Positions 53,633 to 63,665 of a DNA stretch of 64,000 bases are shown in pieces. The position numbers were made by a program, and so were the translations under genes. Source of the DNA: Chitinophaga caseinilytica (GTDB lineage Bacteria; Bacteroidota; Bacteroidia; Chitinophagales; Chitinophagaceae); the NCBI RefSeq assembly GCF_038396765.1, contig NZ_CP150096.1, positions 6,059,001 through 6,123,000 on the forward strand, in the 5' to 3' direction. Each line of letters begins with the position of its first letter. Positions within the stretch are counted from its first letter, which is position 1. The notes below the pieces were generated by a model. That model worked only from the letters and a program-made list of their open reading frames with translations, was not told where the DNA came from and did not search any database.

Positions 53633-54505
53633 TCAGTTTTTGAAAATAAACATATCGGCGATGGCGAACACGGCGTATACGACGCTCGCGATCCCGTTGG
53701 AAGTCATGAAAGCGATGTTCACCCGGCTCAGATCGTCGGGTTTCACCAGTTTATGCTGCGTGATCAGCATGCCGATGAATACGGCCGCCCCGATCCAGTA
53801 CACCCAGTGGAACCCGCCCATGAGCCCGATGGCGATGGCCAGCGCCGCCGTGATGACGTGCAGCACTTCCGAAAACCGGAGCGCACCGGGCTTGCCCAGC
53901 CATGCGGGAATGCTGTGCAACTGCTGCGAACGGTCGAAATCTTCGTCCTGCAGGCTATATATAATGTCGAACCCGCTCACCCAGCAAAGCACCATCACGC
54001 TCAGGAGCACCGGCAGCAGGCTGAAATAACCCGTTACCGCGAGGAAAGCCCCGATGGGCGCGAGCGACAGCCCCACACCGAGCACCAGGTGGCAAAGCGG
54101 CGTGAAGCGTTTGGTATAGCTGTATCCCAACACCACGATAATGGCTACCGGCGACAGGAAAAAGCAGAGCAGGTTAATGAACCAGGTGGTAGCCATGAAC
54201 AGGACCACGTTGCCGATAATGAAATACAGCGCGTTGCCGGGGCTGATGATGCCCGCGGGGATCTCGCGCTTGGCGGTGCGGGGGTTGCGGCGGTCGATTT
54301 CCGCGTCGAGCCAGCGGTTGAACGCCATGGCGGCGCTTCTCGCAAAAACCATACAAAGTACCACCAGCCCGAAAAGCTTCAGACTGAAGGGCTCCCCTGC
54401 CCAGGTGACCGCCAGGAAAAAGCCGGTCAGCGCGAAAGGCATGGCGAAAATGGTGTGGCTGAATTTAACGAGCGACAGGTAATTCCGGATAGTCTGAGAT
54501 GCCAT
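53633..54505 (-). CDS. UbiA-family prenyltransferase, probable menaquinone pathway
   Basis: A 290-residue membrane protein with about eight hydrophobic segments. Both Asp-rich motifs are present: AFNRWLDAEIDRRNPRTAKR and SGFDIIYSLQDEDFDRSQQL. It transfers a polyprenyl chain to an aromatic acid. In Bacteroidota this type is often annotated as 4-hydroxybenzoate octaprenyltransferase or MqnP of the futalosine menaquinone pathway; ubiquinone is absent in the phylum, so the latter is more likely. The specificity is inferred. Confidence 0.88.
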   Translation of the reverse strand: MASQTIRNYLSLVKFSHTIFAMPFALTGFFLAVTWAGEPFSLKLFGLVVLCMVFARSAAMAFNRWLDAEIDRRNPRTAKREIPAGIISPGNALYFIIGNVVLFMATTWFINLLCFFLSPVAIIVVLGYSYTKRFTPLCHLVLGVGLSLAPIGAFLAVTGYFSLLPVLLSVMVLCWVSGFDIIYSLQDEDFDRSQQLHSIPAWLGKPGALRFSEVLHVITAALAIAIGLMGGFHWVYWIGAAVFIGMLITQHKLVKPDDLSRVNIAFMTSNGIASVVYAVFAIADMFIFKN

Positions 54506-54508
54506 GGT

Positions 54509-55042
54509 CTATTGAGCTTTGGTCAGTTTACAAAAAAGGTCCCAGATAACGATCCCCGTGCTGACGGAGATGTTGAGGGAATGTTTCATCCCGAGCTGCG
54601 GGATTTCGATACAGCCATCGGCCAGTTGCATCACGGCCGGGTCAACCCCGCTCACTTCGTTCCCGAAAACCAGCGCCAGTGGCTTGTCTGCCGGCTGAAA
54701 ACCATCGAGCATCACGCTGCTGGCGGCCTGTTCGATGGCGATGATGGCGAAACCCTCGGCCTTGAGGGCTTCCACGGCTTCCACGGTAGAAGCGAAATAC
54801 TGCCATTCAACCGTATCGGTGGCGCCCAGCGCGGTTTTCTGAATGTCGCGGTGCGGGGGAACGGGCGTGTACCCGCACAGGGCGACGCCCTGGAGAAGGA
54901 ACGCGTCGGCCGTCCGGAACACGGAACCTACGTTGTGCATGCTTCGTACATTATCCAATACCACTACGAGCGGCGTCTTGTCTGCCGCCTTGAATTCCGC
55001 GACCGATTTCCGGCCAAGCTCGTCCATTTGTAACTTCCGCAT
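54509..55042 (-). CDS. TrmH/SpoU-family RNA 2'-O-methyltransferase
   Basis: 177 residues from the ATG at 55042 (MRKLQMDELGRKSVAEF); a frame extends six codons upstream but a -7 box lies there. SPOUT fold with knot motifs: VVVLDNVRSMHNVGSVFRTA, ALVFGNEVSGVDPAVMQLAD and IPQLGMKHSLNISVSTGIVI. It methylates ribose in tRNA or rRNA; the target is not predictable. Only 3 bases separate it from the ubiA-like gene, so trmH-like, ubiA-like and ruvX probably form one operon. Confidence 0.9.
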   Translation of the reverse strand: MRKLQMDELGRKSVAEFKAADKTPLVVVLDNVRSMHNVGSVFRTADAFLLQGVALCGYTPVPPHRDIQKTALGATDTVEWQYFASTVEAVEALKAEGFAIIAIEQAASSVMLDGFQPADKPLALVFGNEVSGVDPAVMQLADGCIEIPQLGMKHSLNISVSTGIVIWDLFCKLTKAQ

Positions 55043-55046
55043 GCCG

Positions 55047-55054
55047 CAAAGATA
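55047..55054 (-). promoter_or_regulatory. -7 element of a near-leaderless trmH-like transcript
   Basis: TATCTTTG followed by CGGC and the ATG at 55042. The predicted start is within a few bases of the ATG. Confidence 0.55.
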
Positions 55055-55116
55055 CTTCAAGGGGGCATATTGCCCTCATTTTTTCCACCGTCCATCGCCC
55101 TTCGCCTCCGGCGCCC

Positions 55117-55124
55117 TATATTTG
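55117..55124 (+). promoter_or_regulatory. -7 element of a near-leaderless mutS transcript
   Basis: TATATTTG followed by CCGC and the mutS ATG at 55129. Spacing is identical to that of the divergent trmH-like promoter. Confidence 0.55.
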
Positions 55125-55128
55125 CCGC

Positions 55129-57726
55129 ATGGCTAAAAGCAAAACGGAAGAAACGCCCCTGATGCAGCAGCACAACGCCATCAAAGCCCGGTATCCGGAT
55201 GCCGTGCTGCTTTTCAGGGTGGGAGATTTTTATGAAACGTTCAACCAGGACGCCGTTATCGCGTCGAAAGTACTCGGTATCGTGCTCACCAAAAGGGCCA
55301 ACGGCTCCGCTTCGTTCGTGGACCTGGCCGGTTTCCCGCACCATTCGCTGGACTCCTACCTCCACAAACTCGTAAAAGCCGGGCATCGCGTGGCGGTGTG
55401 CGACCAGCTGGAAGACCCGAAAACCGTGAAGGGCATCGTGAAGCGCGGGGTGACCGAAATGGTGACGCCCGGCGTGGCCGTCAACGATAAAATCCTCGAA
55501 AACAGCCAGAACAACTTCCTGGCCGCCGTTCATTTCGGGGGAGACGTGACCGGCGTGGCTTTCCTCGATATTTCCACCGGCGAGTTCTACATCGCGCAGG
55601 GCAGCCTTGAATATATCGACAAATTGCTGCAATCGTTCCGCCCCGCAGAAGTCATCTTCGCGCGGCAACAGCAGAAGCATTTCCGGCAAACGTTCGGGTC
55701 GAGGTTTTATACCTATAACCTCGACGAGTGGATTTTCACGGGCACCTACGCCCGCGAGATCCTGCTCAAGCATTTCGAAACGCATAACCTGAAAGGGTTC
55801 GGTGTGGAGGAACTGGGTGAAGCGATCATCGCCGCAGGCGCCACCATGCATTATCTCAAAGACACTGAGCATCCCAACCTGCAGCATATTACCAGCTTGC
55901 AGCGCATCGACCAGGATGATTTCCTGTGGATGGACCGCTTTACCATCCGCAACCTCGAGCTGCTGCAAAGCACCGTGGAGCAAGGGAAATCGCTCATCGG
56001 CACGCTCGACCATACGCTTACGCCCATGGGCGCGCGCCTGCTCAAACGCTGGATCGTGTTCCCCCTTCGCGACATTCAGAAGATCAACGAAAGGCTCGAT
56101 GCCGTGGAAACCCTCATCCGCGAAACCGACCTCACCCATAAATTACAACTGCACCTCCGCAACGTGGGCGACCTCGAAAGGCTGGTGTCCAAAATCCCGC
56201 TCCGCAAGATCAATCCGCGCGAAGTGATGCAGCTGGCCAGGGCGCTGAAAGAAGTGGAAGACGTTTCCGCCCTCCTCGGCGACGTGCAAGACCCCATGCT
56301 GCGGCAGTTACAGGAACAGCTCGATCCCTGCAGGCCTATCCTGGACAGGATTTTGCAGCAGATTTCCGATAACCCGCCCGTGCTGGCTAACAAAGGCGGC
56401 GTGATCCGCGAAGGGGTAGACGCTACGCTCGACGATCTCCGCGCCATCGCCTCCAGCGGCAAGGAATACCTGCTCCGCATCCAGCAGCAGGAATCCGAGG
56501 CAACGGGGATCCCTTCCCTCAAAGTGGCGTTCAACAACGTGTTCGGGTATTATCTCGAAGTGACCAACACGCACAAGAACAAGGTGCCCGACAACTGGAT
56601 CCGCAAGCAAACCCTCGCCAACGCCGAACGTTACATCACGCCGGAGCTGAAGGAATATGAAGAGAAAATCGTAGGCGCGGAAGATAAGATCATGGCGCTG
56701 GAAATACAGCTGTACGATGCGCTGATCCTCGCCCTGCAGGAATTCATCGTGCCCGTGCAGCGCAACGCACAGGCCCTTGCGCGGCTCGACTGCCTCCATT
56801 GCTTCGCGCATAACGCCGTGCAGTTCAAATACCGCCGGCCGGTGGTGAACGACGGTTTCCAGCTGAACATTACCGAAGGCCGCCACCCCGTGATCGAACA
56901 GGGATTGCCGCCGGGGGAAAGCTACGTCAACAACGATCTGTTGCTCGATCACGAGCAGCAGCAGGTGATCATCCTCACCGGGCCCAACATGTCGGGTAAA
57001 TCGGCATTGCTGCGGCAAACGGCGCTCATCACGCTCATGGCGCACATGGGCAGTTTCGTGCCTGCCAGCGCGGCGGAAATCGGGCTGACCGACAAAATAT
57101 TCACCCGCGTCGGCGCGAGCGACAATCTCAGCGGCGGGGAATCGACCTTCATGGTGGAGATGAACGAAACGGCGAGCATCATCAACAACATTTCGCCGCG
57201 CAGCCTCATCATCCTCGACGAGATCGGCCGGGGAACGAGCACCTACGACGGGATTTCCATCGCCTGGAGCATCGTGGAGTACCTGCACGATATGACGGAA
57301 CACCGTCCCAAAACCCTTTTCGCCACGCACTACCACGAACTGAACGAACTGGAGAACACGCATTCCCGCGTGAAAAACTTCCATATCACCAATAAAGAAG
57401 TCGGCAACAAGATCATCTTCCTCCGGAAACTGGCGCCGGGCGGCAGCAGCCAAAGCTTCGGTATCCACGTGGCCCGTATCGCCGGGATGCCGCCACAGCT
57501 CATCAAGCGGGCAAATGAAATCCTCTCCCAGCTGGAAAGCCAGCATATCGAGGCGCCCATGGAGCAGATCGCCGCGCCGGTGCAGAAGATGCAGCTCAGC
57601 ATTTTCGATTCGCACAGCGATACGTTCAAGGCCATCCGTGAAAAGCTCAGCGAGATGGACATCAACCGCCTCACGCCCGTGCAGGCTTTGATGAAACTGA
57701 GCGAGATCAAGGACATGCTGCAATAA
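55129..57726 (+). CDS. mutS: DNA mismatch repair protein MutS
   Basis: Recognises mismatches and recruits MutL. 865 residues, full length. N-terminal mismatch-binding domain with LFRVGDFYETFNQDA (the Phe-x-Glu wedge) at about residue 30, connector and core/clamp domains (about 130-560), and the ABC ATPase: Walker A ILTGPNMSGKSALLRQTAL, signature NLSGGESTFMVEM, Walker B SLIILDEIGRGTSTYDG, then helix-turn-helix. Monocistronic with a strong terminator. Confidence 0.97.
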   Translation: MAKSKTEETPLMQQHNAIKARYPDAVLLFRVGDFYETFNQDAVIASKVLGIVLTKRANGSASFVDLAGFPHHSLDSYLHKLVKAGHRVAVCDQLEDPKTVKGIVKRGVTEMVTPGVAVNDKILENSQNNFLAAVHFGGDVTGVAFLDISTGEFYIAQGSLEYIDKLLQSFRPAEVIFARQQQKHFRQTFGSRFYTYNLDEWIFTGTYAREILLKHFETHNLKGFGVEELGEAIIAAGATMHYLKDTEHPNLQHITSLQRIDQDDFLWMDRFTIRNLELLQSTVEQGKSLIGTLDHTLTPMGARLLKRWIVFPLRDIQKINERLDAVETLIRETDLTHKLQLHLRNVGDLERLVSKIPLRKINPREVMQLARALKEVEDVSALLGDVQDPMLRQLQEQLDPCRPILDRILQQISDNPPVLANKGGVIREGVDATLDDLRAIASSGKEYLLRIQQQESEATGIPSLKVAFNNVFGYYLEVTNTHKNKVPDNWIRKQTLANAERYITPELKEYEEKIVGAEDKIMALEIQLYDALILALQEFIVPVQRNAQALARLDCLHCFAHNAVQFKYRRPVVNDGFQLNITEGRHPVIEQGLPPGESYVNNDLLLDHEQQQVIILTGPNMSGKSALLRQTALITLMAHMGSFVPASAAEIGLTDKIFTRVGASDNLSGGESTFMVEMNETASIINNISPRSLIILDEIGRGTSTYDGISIAWSIVEYLHDMTEHRPKTLFATHYHELNELENTHSRVKNFHITNKEVGNKIIFLRKLAPGGSSQSFGIHVARIAGMPPQLIKRANEILSQLESQHIEAPMEQIAAPVQKMQLSIFDSHSDTFKAIREKLSEMDINRLTPVQALMKLSEIKDMLQ

Positions 57727-57747
57727 TCCTTTTCGACCGAACGCATA

Positions 57748-57777
57748 AAGGGGCGACTAAGAAATTAGTCGCCCCTT
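57748..57777 (+). terminator. terminator of mutS
   Basis: AAGGGGCGACTAA, GNRA-type loop GAAA, TTAGTCGCCCCTT form a 13-bp stem followed by GCTTTTTG. Confidence 0.85.
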
Positions 57778-57816
57778 GCTTTTTGAACGGCAGCTGTAAT
57801 AATTCCGGCCGTACCT

Positions 57817-57852
57817 TAAAAAAGCAGGGGCCGGCTTTTCAGCCGGCCCCTG
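57817..57852 (-). terminator. terminator of the second susCD operon
   Basis: On the minus strand CAGGGGCCGGCT, loop GAAA, AGCCGGCCCCTG form a 12-bp stem followed by CTTTTTT. Confidence 0.9.
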
Positions 57853-57878
57853 TATGCATTGTCTACAATTCACTTATC

Positions 57879-59639
57879 TTATTCGTAGTTGTAATTGTCC
57901 CAATACGGTTTAACGCCTCTCAGTGCGGTAGGCACCCAGAATATCGGGGTGGTGAAGTTATCCTGGCTCTTAACGGTAGCGTAGTTGTCAGGATTGGTCT
58001 GCTGCTCTGAAGTAGGATATCTCAAACGTTCCGGGAGCGGCTTCATCACTTTGGCGTTGAAGGTCATGGGCTCCAGTTTGGGATGGCGCGTCCTTCTCAA
58101 TTCTGCCCATAATTCGTAAGGGCACATGAGGTTCAGGTGGATATACTTCTGCTGCATGATCAATTCCATCTTATCCTCTACGTTCCCTCTGCTGTTGAAC
58201 CTGGTAACAATGGAGTCAGCAAAGGTACCGATAACAGCTGCGGAAGGTTTGGCAGGATGCATAATCGGATTTCCTGCGGCAAAGGGGCTGTTCTTGTTCA
58301 GCGTATACCAGAAATCCGTGGAATGGCTGATCGCGTCTTTAATATGCTCTGCGGCCGTTTTCCCGGTTGCGCCGAGATTTTTGAGGGCCACTTCCGATAA
58401 CAACAGGTCCGTTTCCGCCAACGACATCATATACACCGGAAATGTTTCGTTACGTGCAAACGTAGCGAGGCTATACATGGAACGGGAGTTCTGTTTCAAG
58501 TGCTCGGCCAATTCGCCATACGGGCCGCCGGTATAATACCTTTCGCCGGCAACATAGGCAGCTTTCTGGCCATCAGCGTTCATGTTTACGCCACGATAGT
58601 CCAATATAGCCGGAATGGCAGTAAATTCGCTGAACTTCGTAGGCATTGCCAGAACGGGCAGCCGCGGGTCGTCGATACCCGGCTCGTAACGGGGATTGTT
58701 CCGGCTAATCCTCCGCATGATAATATCGGGGATGAATGTGGCGGGCCAGCCTTCGCTGATACCGCGGATCCATTCGCCGCCACCATTGCCCATCAAAGCA
58801 TATGGCATGGCCCATACCTGGTCTGCCGTGGGAAGATTTTTCTTGGAAAGTACATCCTGGATATGCCCTTTGGCAAACGCTTCCTCAACTCCTGAAATCC
58901 TTACTGCAAATTTCAGCCGGATGGCATTGATGTATTGCACCCATGCGTTTACATCGCCACGGAACGCAATATCCTGTGTATTGAATACTGCTTTCGCGGA
59001 TACGGACATTTTATCATATTCCCCGGGCAGCTCATTTGATATTTTTTTCAGCTCATCCAACACGCTTTTATAGATTTCCTTCGGATCGTCATATTTGGGG
59101 AAAAACAGCCTGTCTTTGCCCTTGAACGCTTCCGAGTAGGGAATACCATTATAAAAGTCAACCGCCAGCAACGCCGCATAATCCTTCATCACGGTTGTAA
59201 GCGAGTAGTAGATCTTGTTATCGTCCAGCTCGGCGCCAGTTACCGTTGCGATATTGTCTTTAATAACGGCCCACGCGTTTACGCTGCCGTAGAAGGCGCC
59301 CAGCCTGTTCTGCCAAAGCTGGTTTTCGGAACCGAAGGCCGTAGTGCCGGTAAGGTCGTCGAAAGTCGAGAACCAGGCGTACCGGTCGGTAATATAGCGC
59401 TGACATACCTGTGAGTAACCGGCAACGCCCATCGAACCGGTGCCAGCCAGCTCCCACCACCATTCGCCATAATCCTGCACATACAGCTTCCAGGAGTAGA
59501 GGGTTTTGGTGAACATCCCGGCAAACAGGTTACCGGTTTTGTCATAGTTTTCCGGGTTGGGGAATTCTTTTTCAAGCGACTTCTTGCAAGACGAAAGCGC
59601 TATTGAAAATGCAATTATCCCTATGATTATCTTTTTCAT
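57879..59639 (-). CDS. SusD-like outer-membrane lipoprotein (SusD/RagB, second type)
   Basis: A 586-residue lipoprotein with signal and lipobox ALSSC near residue 17. It belongs to the longer SusD-like group: YVQDYGEWWWELAGTGSMGV, YGSVNAWAVIKDNIATVTGA, LLAVDFYNGIPYSEAFKG, and a C-terminal block QKYIHLNLMCPYELWAELRR. Binds the substrate of the SusC partner encoded 20 bases upstream. No glycosidase is linked on this side, so the ligand could be glycan, peptide or other. Confidence 0.92.
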   Translation of the reverse strand: MKKIIIGIIAFSIALSSCKKSLEKEFPNPENYDKTGNLFAGMFTKTLYSWKLYVQDYGEWWWELAGTGSMGVAGYSQVCQRYITDRYAWFSTFDDLTGTTAFGSENQLWQNRLGAFYGSVNAWAVIKDNIATVTGAELDDNKIYYSLTTVMKDYAALLAVDFYNGIPYSEAFKGKDRLFFPKYDDPKEIYKSVLDELKKISNELPGEYDKMSVSAKAVFNTQDIAFRGDVNAWVQYINAIRLKFAVRISGVEEAFAKGHIQDVLSKKNLPTADQVWAMPYALMGNGGGEWIRGISEGWPATFIPDIIMRRISRNNPRYEPGIDDPRLPVLAMPTKFSEFTAIPAILDYRGVNMNADGQKAAYVAGERYYTGGPYGELAEHLKQNSRSMYSLATFARNETFPVYMMSLAETDLLLSEVALKNLGATGKTAAEHIKDAISHSTDFWYTLNKNSPFAAGNPIMHPAKPSAAVIGTFADSIVTRFNSRGNVEDKMELIMQQKYIHLNLMCPYELWAELRRTRHPKLEPMTFNAKVMKPLPERLRYPTSEQQTNPDNYATVKSQDNFTTPIFWVPTALRGVKPYWDNYNYE

Positions 59640-59659
59640 GATTTTCCTTTTGAAGCTTT

Positions 59660-62600
59660 TTAGAAACTAACATTTACACCGAAACTGAAGGACCTGATAG
59701 AGGGATAGAATGAATTCTCGATATATCCCTGTGCACCCAAAGCTCCTTCCGGATCTACGTTGGGCAAGGTCTTATAAATATATCCCAGGTTTCTTGCTGC
59801 AGCAGTCAGCGAAAGTTTCTGCAACTTCAGCATATTCGAAACTCTCTTGGGCAGTGCGTATTCGAGGGAAAGCTCGCGCAGTTTGATGTAATCGTTTTTG
59901 AACAGGCGGTCCGGAGGCCAGGAAGTGCCAAGGTCGTTGATATAGGTCTGGTAGTAAGACGGAGCGCTGATGATGCGATCGTTCTTTTCAAAAGTGGTAG
60001 AACCGCCCGTAGTCACTTCCTTCATGCCATCCAGCACGATACCGTCGTGGTAAACGATACCATCGCGTGCATTACCGGGAGCCGGTTTATTGTGTTCCCA
60101 TTTCACATTGGCGCCGGAAGTATTATCTACGTAATAGGCCAATCCACCGGATGCTTCATCCCTGCCGGCAACCGATGCCTTGATCACGCCCGTACCCATG
60201 AGGTAGTTGTTAGTGTAGGAGAAGATGGTGCCACCGAATTTGTAATCGATGCCGATATGGAAATTGAAGCCTTTAAACGAGAAGTCGCTGTACAAACCGC
60301 CAAACACTTTGGGGTTTACGTTCCTGCCGGTGTTGGTCACCTGATCGCTCAGTGCATACAAACCATTTTCGCCAACGATCTTGTTGCCATCGGGTGTGCG
60401 TTTGTAGTCATACGCACGGATTTCACCTATGCGCTCCCCTTCTTTTGCCCAAACCTGGAACCCGGAGTTGCCGTCAATGTATTTCTGGGTAATGCCGGGA
60501 TACAGCTTCTTAACCTTGGAAAACTGGTTAGCAGCCGTAAAAGTCAAATCCCAGCGGTATTTCGAGGTAGCGAGCGGTGCTCCTTTGATCAAGAGCTCGA
60601 GGCCCCAGTTTTTCACGTTACCGGTATTGATTTTTGCCGAGGTGTAGCCGGTTGCCGGTGTGATCGGCTGTTGTACGATCTGATCGTACACATTGTTGGT
60701 GTAGAAAGAGAAGTCGATCTCAACACGGCTTCTGTCAAACCATCTTGTATTGAAGCCCATTTCAAATTCACGCTTCCGGAAGGGTTTCAAAGGCTCCAGG
60801 AAGAGTGCCGAAGGAGGCGTTACGGAAGTAGGCCCATAACCGTAGGGAAGCTGGCCCACGCTGTATGCATCGTTGGCGAAATACCTGTTGCCAACCGCTG
60901 TGGTAGGCCCACCACCTACGTCTGCCCATGCGAAACGGAGCTTACCGTATTGGAGGTAGGGAACTTTAAAGTCGTTCGAGAAATTATAGGTGAGCGACAC
61001 GCCCGGGTAGAAGTAAGAGTAGTTTGGTGCCTGCAGCGTGGAGTTCCAGTCGTTCCTTGCCTGCAATTCCAGGTAGAACGTTTCTCTCCAGGAAAGCGTT
61101 GCAGAGCCTAATGCGCTATACAATGCGTCGGAGCCCCTGCTCAAACCGGATACTTTGCCTCTGTCGCCAGAGGTAGGCCAGAACCTTGTATCTGCGTTGC
61201 CGAGCGAAAACCAGTCGGGGAAAATCAGGCCCATATCGCCAGTGGAGGAGTACATATTGTTCTCAGACACTTTCTGATAAGCACCGCCACCGAAAGCGAA
61301 GAAACTGAAATCCTTGCTGAAGTCTTTTTCATATTTCAACAGGGCCTGGTAGTTCTGTACGGTCATGTTCCGTTTGGTCCAGCTGTACTTACCACCTACC
61401 CTTACTGGTGCCATGCGGATGATTTTATTTTCGGTAATGAAATCCGTATTGGTATAATCCAATGAAGCCTGCGCAATCATGGATATATTTTTTGTAAACT
61501 GGAGCGTAGACCGGATAGAGCTTACGAGGTGCAACTTTTTGTCCTGATCTTTATTATCATTTTGCTCCCACATGATCCCTGCAACTGCGTTAGGCCATAA
61601 ACCGGGGGAGTTAGCTTGAAGCCCCCAGGGCTCCAGGTCTCTTCTAAAGCCTTCCGCGTCGTGGTAGAACGATTTCATCCAGTTATAGTCATAGTCCCTG
61701 TTCAGACCCGTTGCTACAAACTGTTGAATGTTGGGGCGACGGTTTTTCGTTTGCACGCTGTACAGGTTATTTACGAATTCAAAAGTTGCGAACGGCGAAA
61801 CCTTGAAATTACCGTTAAAGCTGAAGGTATTGTTCTTCTGTGTAAACCCTGGAATTACGTCTTCGTAGGTATTGCGGGTGTAGGAAGCTCTCACGCTACC
61901 CATAGCACCGCCTCCCGAAATCGCAACGTTGGTGCGGTTCGACAATGCGGTATTAAAGAAATCGATAAAGTTATTGGGATAAGCTTTGTAAGTGCCCATG
62001 GTGCTATCGTAGAGCATCACTTTGCTGTTATCGAACCTGGGCCCGAAACTGAGGCGGTTCTTCGGAAGTACCCTTGTATTTACCCCGTTGAGCACCGTGT
62101 ATTGGGTATCGCGTACCGAGGCGCCCGTTCCGAATTCATTTTGAAAATCAATGAAGGTAAACGGTTTGTCAACAGTAATCTGGTGAGACACCTGAATGCC
62201 GAGCCCTCTTGTCTGTTTCCCGTTTTTCGTAGTGATGAGCACCACGCCATTGAGCGCCTGGCTGCCGTAAAGCACGGTAGCTTTTGCGCCTTTGAGGATT
62301 TCTATCGATTCGATATCGTCGGAGTTGATGTCGTTCACGCCAGATCCGTAGTCGAAAGAGTTGAGCGGGTCATATCCCCTGCTTTCCATCGAAGTTTTTT
62401 CATCATACAGCGGCACACCATCCACTACGAACAACGGCCTTGTGTTCGTATTCGATTCCAGACCGGCAGCGCCGCGGATACGCACGTTCACACCGCCGGT
62501 GGGGCCCGACGAGGAAATGTTGATTCCCACGCCTGCGGCCTTGCCATACAAGGCGAGGAAGGGGTTCAAAGTGGCGCCGGCTTTCGTCAGGTCTTCCCCT

Positions 62601-62989
62601 TTGATCGTGGAGATAGCGTACCCAACGGCTTTCCGTTCCCTTTTAATGCCGAGAGCGGTTACCACCACATCGTCCAGGCCGACGGCGCTCGTTTCGATCA
62701 CGACGTTCACTTCGTTGCTCTGGCCGAGCGTAATCTCCTGGGGCTTGAAGCCGATGGAGCTAAAAACCAATATGGCATTGGGTTTATCAGTGGTAATGCT
62801 GTATTTCCCGTTTGCATCGGTAGCGCCACCAGTGGAGGTACCTTTAACGAGAATCGTGACCCCAGGCACGGCTTCTCCATTTACATCGGTAACCCTTCCC
62901 GAGATTGTTCGTTTTTGCTGAGCCATCGCAATGCCCACCCAAAAACAAAATAACAGGATCATTGAGATCCGCCGTTTTGCATCTTTCAT
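59660..62989 (-). CDS. SusC/RagA-family TonB-dependent transporter (second copy)
   Basis: 1109 residues. A signal peptide ends near WVGIAMAQ, followed by a CarboxypepD_reg domain (TISGRVTDVNGEAVPGVTIL), the plug (DDVVVTALGIKRERKAVGYA, SSSGPTGGVNVRIRGAAGLE, TVLYGSQALNGVVLITTKNG) and a barrel ending FGVNVSF. The KTSMESRGYDPLNSFDYGSG insertion in the plug is a common variant. There is no STN domain. The 785 bases upstream contain only repeats, and the gene further upstream encodes a ROK-family protein on the same strand. Confidence 0.94.
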   Translation of the reverse strand: MKDAKRRISMILLFCFWVGIAMAQQKRTISGRVTDVNGEAVPGVTILVKGTSTGGATDANGKYSITTDKPNAILVFSSIGFKPQEITLGQSNEVNVVIETSAVGLDDVVVTALGIKRERKAVGYAISTIKGEDLTKAGATLNPFLALYGKAAGVGINISSSGPTGGVNVRIRGAAGLESNTNTRPLFVVDGVPLYDEKTSMESRGYDPLNSFDYGSGVNDINSDDIESIEILKGAKATVLYGSQALNGVVLITTKNGKQTRGLGIQVSHQITVDKPFTFIDFQNEFGTGASVRDTQYTVLNGVNTRVLPKNRLSFGPRFDNSKVMLYDSTMGTYKAYPNNFIDFFNTALSNRTNVAISGGGAMGSVRASYTRNTYEDVIPGFTQKNNTFSFNGNFKVSPFATFEFVNNLYSVQTKNRRPNIQQFVATGLNRDYDYNWMKSFYHDAEGFRRDLEPWGLQANSPGLWPNAVAGIMWEQNDNKDQDKKLHLVSSIRSTLQFTKNISMIAQASLDYTNTDFITENKIIRMAPVRVGGKYSWTKRNMTVQNYQALLKYEKDFSKDFSFFAFGGGAYQKVSENNMYSSTGDMGLIFPDWFSLGNADTRFWPTSGDRGKVSGLSRGSDALYSALGSATLSWRETFYLELQARNDWNSTLQAPNYSYFYPGVSLTYNFSNDFKVPYLQYGKLRFAWADVGGGPTTAVGNRYFANDAYSVGQLPYGYGPTSVTPPSALFLEPLKPFRKREFEMGFNTRWFDRSRVEIDFSFYTNNVYDQIVQQPITPATGYTSAKINTGNVKNWGLELLIKGAPLATSKYRWDLTFTAANQFSKVKKLYPGITQKYIDGNSGFQVWAKEGERIGEIRAYDYKRTPDGNKIVGENGLYALSDQVTNTGRNVNPKVFGGLYSDFSFKGFNFHIGIDYKFGGTIFSYTNNYLMGTGVIKASVAGRDEASGGLAYYVDNTSGANVKWEHNKPAPGNARDGIVYHDGIVLDGMKEVTTGGSTTFEKNDRIISAPSYYQTYINDLGTSWPPDRLFKNDYIKLRELSLEYALPKRVSNMLKLQKLSLTAAARNLGYIYKTLPNVDPEGALGAQGYIENSFYPSIRSFSFGVNVSF

Positions 62990-63042
62990 GTTGCAGTTGT
63001 TTTAGATTAGAAAGTTTAATAGCGATTTGTCTATGTTTGGTT

Positions 63043-63665
63043 GATTAATACATCGAAGCCCATCCGGGCCGTTCCCTTTCAAACTGATCCTGGTTGTTTC
63101 AGCTGATGTTCCAATTTGTTCACTGTCTGTATTTTGATTGATTATTCATGCATAGCAGCATTCTTTCGGGCCGAATTTAATCGACCGATGGCGTCATGTG
63201 TGATGATGCGTTCTTGTTCACCGTTGATAATTGATTGATAACTAATACAAAGTAGCAATTGGCAGGCCTATACTTGTTCACCGGGATGCGATAACGCCCA
63301 ACGATGCCGACCGCTGTTACGATCAACACGACTGTCTGTTACTGCATCAAAACCCATTCTTCGGGACCTTCTTGTTCACTGATACTGAATGTATAGGGGA
63401 TGCCAAATCTGCCCGTTGTCAATTGTTCATCTGTTTTTGATTTAAAGCCCCATCTGCGGGCGTGCTCCGTTCACTGATCCTGGTTGTATCTGGTAGCCCT
63501 ATTACTACATCATAGCCCAATCTGCGGGCGTGCTCCTTTCACTGATTCTGGTTGTATTTGGGATGCCAATTCTATCTGTCGTCAATTGTCCATCTATAAT
63601 TTTAGTTGCCTCTACTTCTTCCAAGCCTTCTTTCGGCTTTTTCCTTTCGTCTGATTCTGGTTGTA
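63043..63665 (-). repeat. degenerate intergenic repeats upstream of the second susC
   Basis: At least five related copies lie at about 63043-63100, 63340-63394, 63438-63490, 63500-63557 and 63611-63665. The best-conserved core on the plus strand is CTGCGGGCGTGCTCC then TTCACTGATCCTGGTTGTA (copies at 63438 and 63500 differ at about 4 of 41 positions). A second element of about 50 bases (GGGATGCCAA ... GTCAATTGTTCATCT) follows two of the copies. There is no open frame conserved through them. The rest of 62990-63774 holds nothing I can name. Confidence 0.7.

Noticed and set aside
63043..63665. CRISPR array
   Set aside because: Repeat units vary in length and sequence, spacing is irregular, and there are no cas genes.
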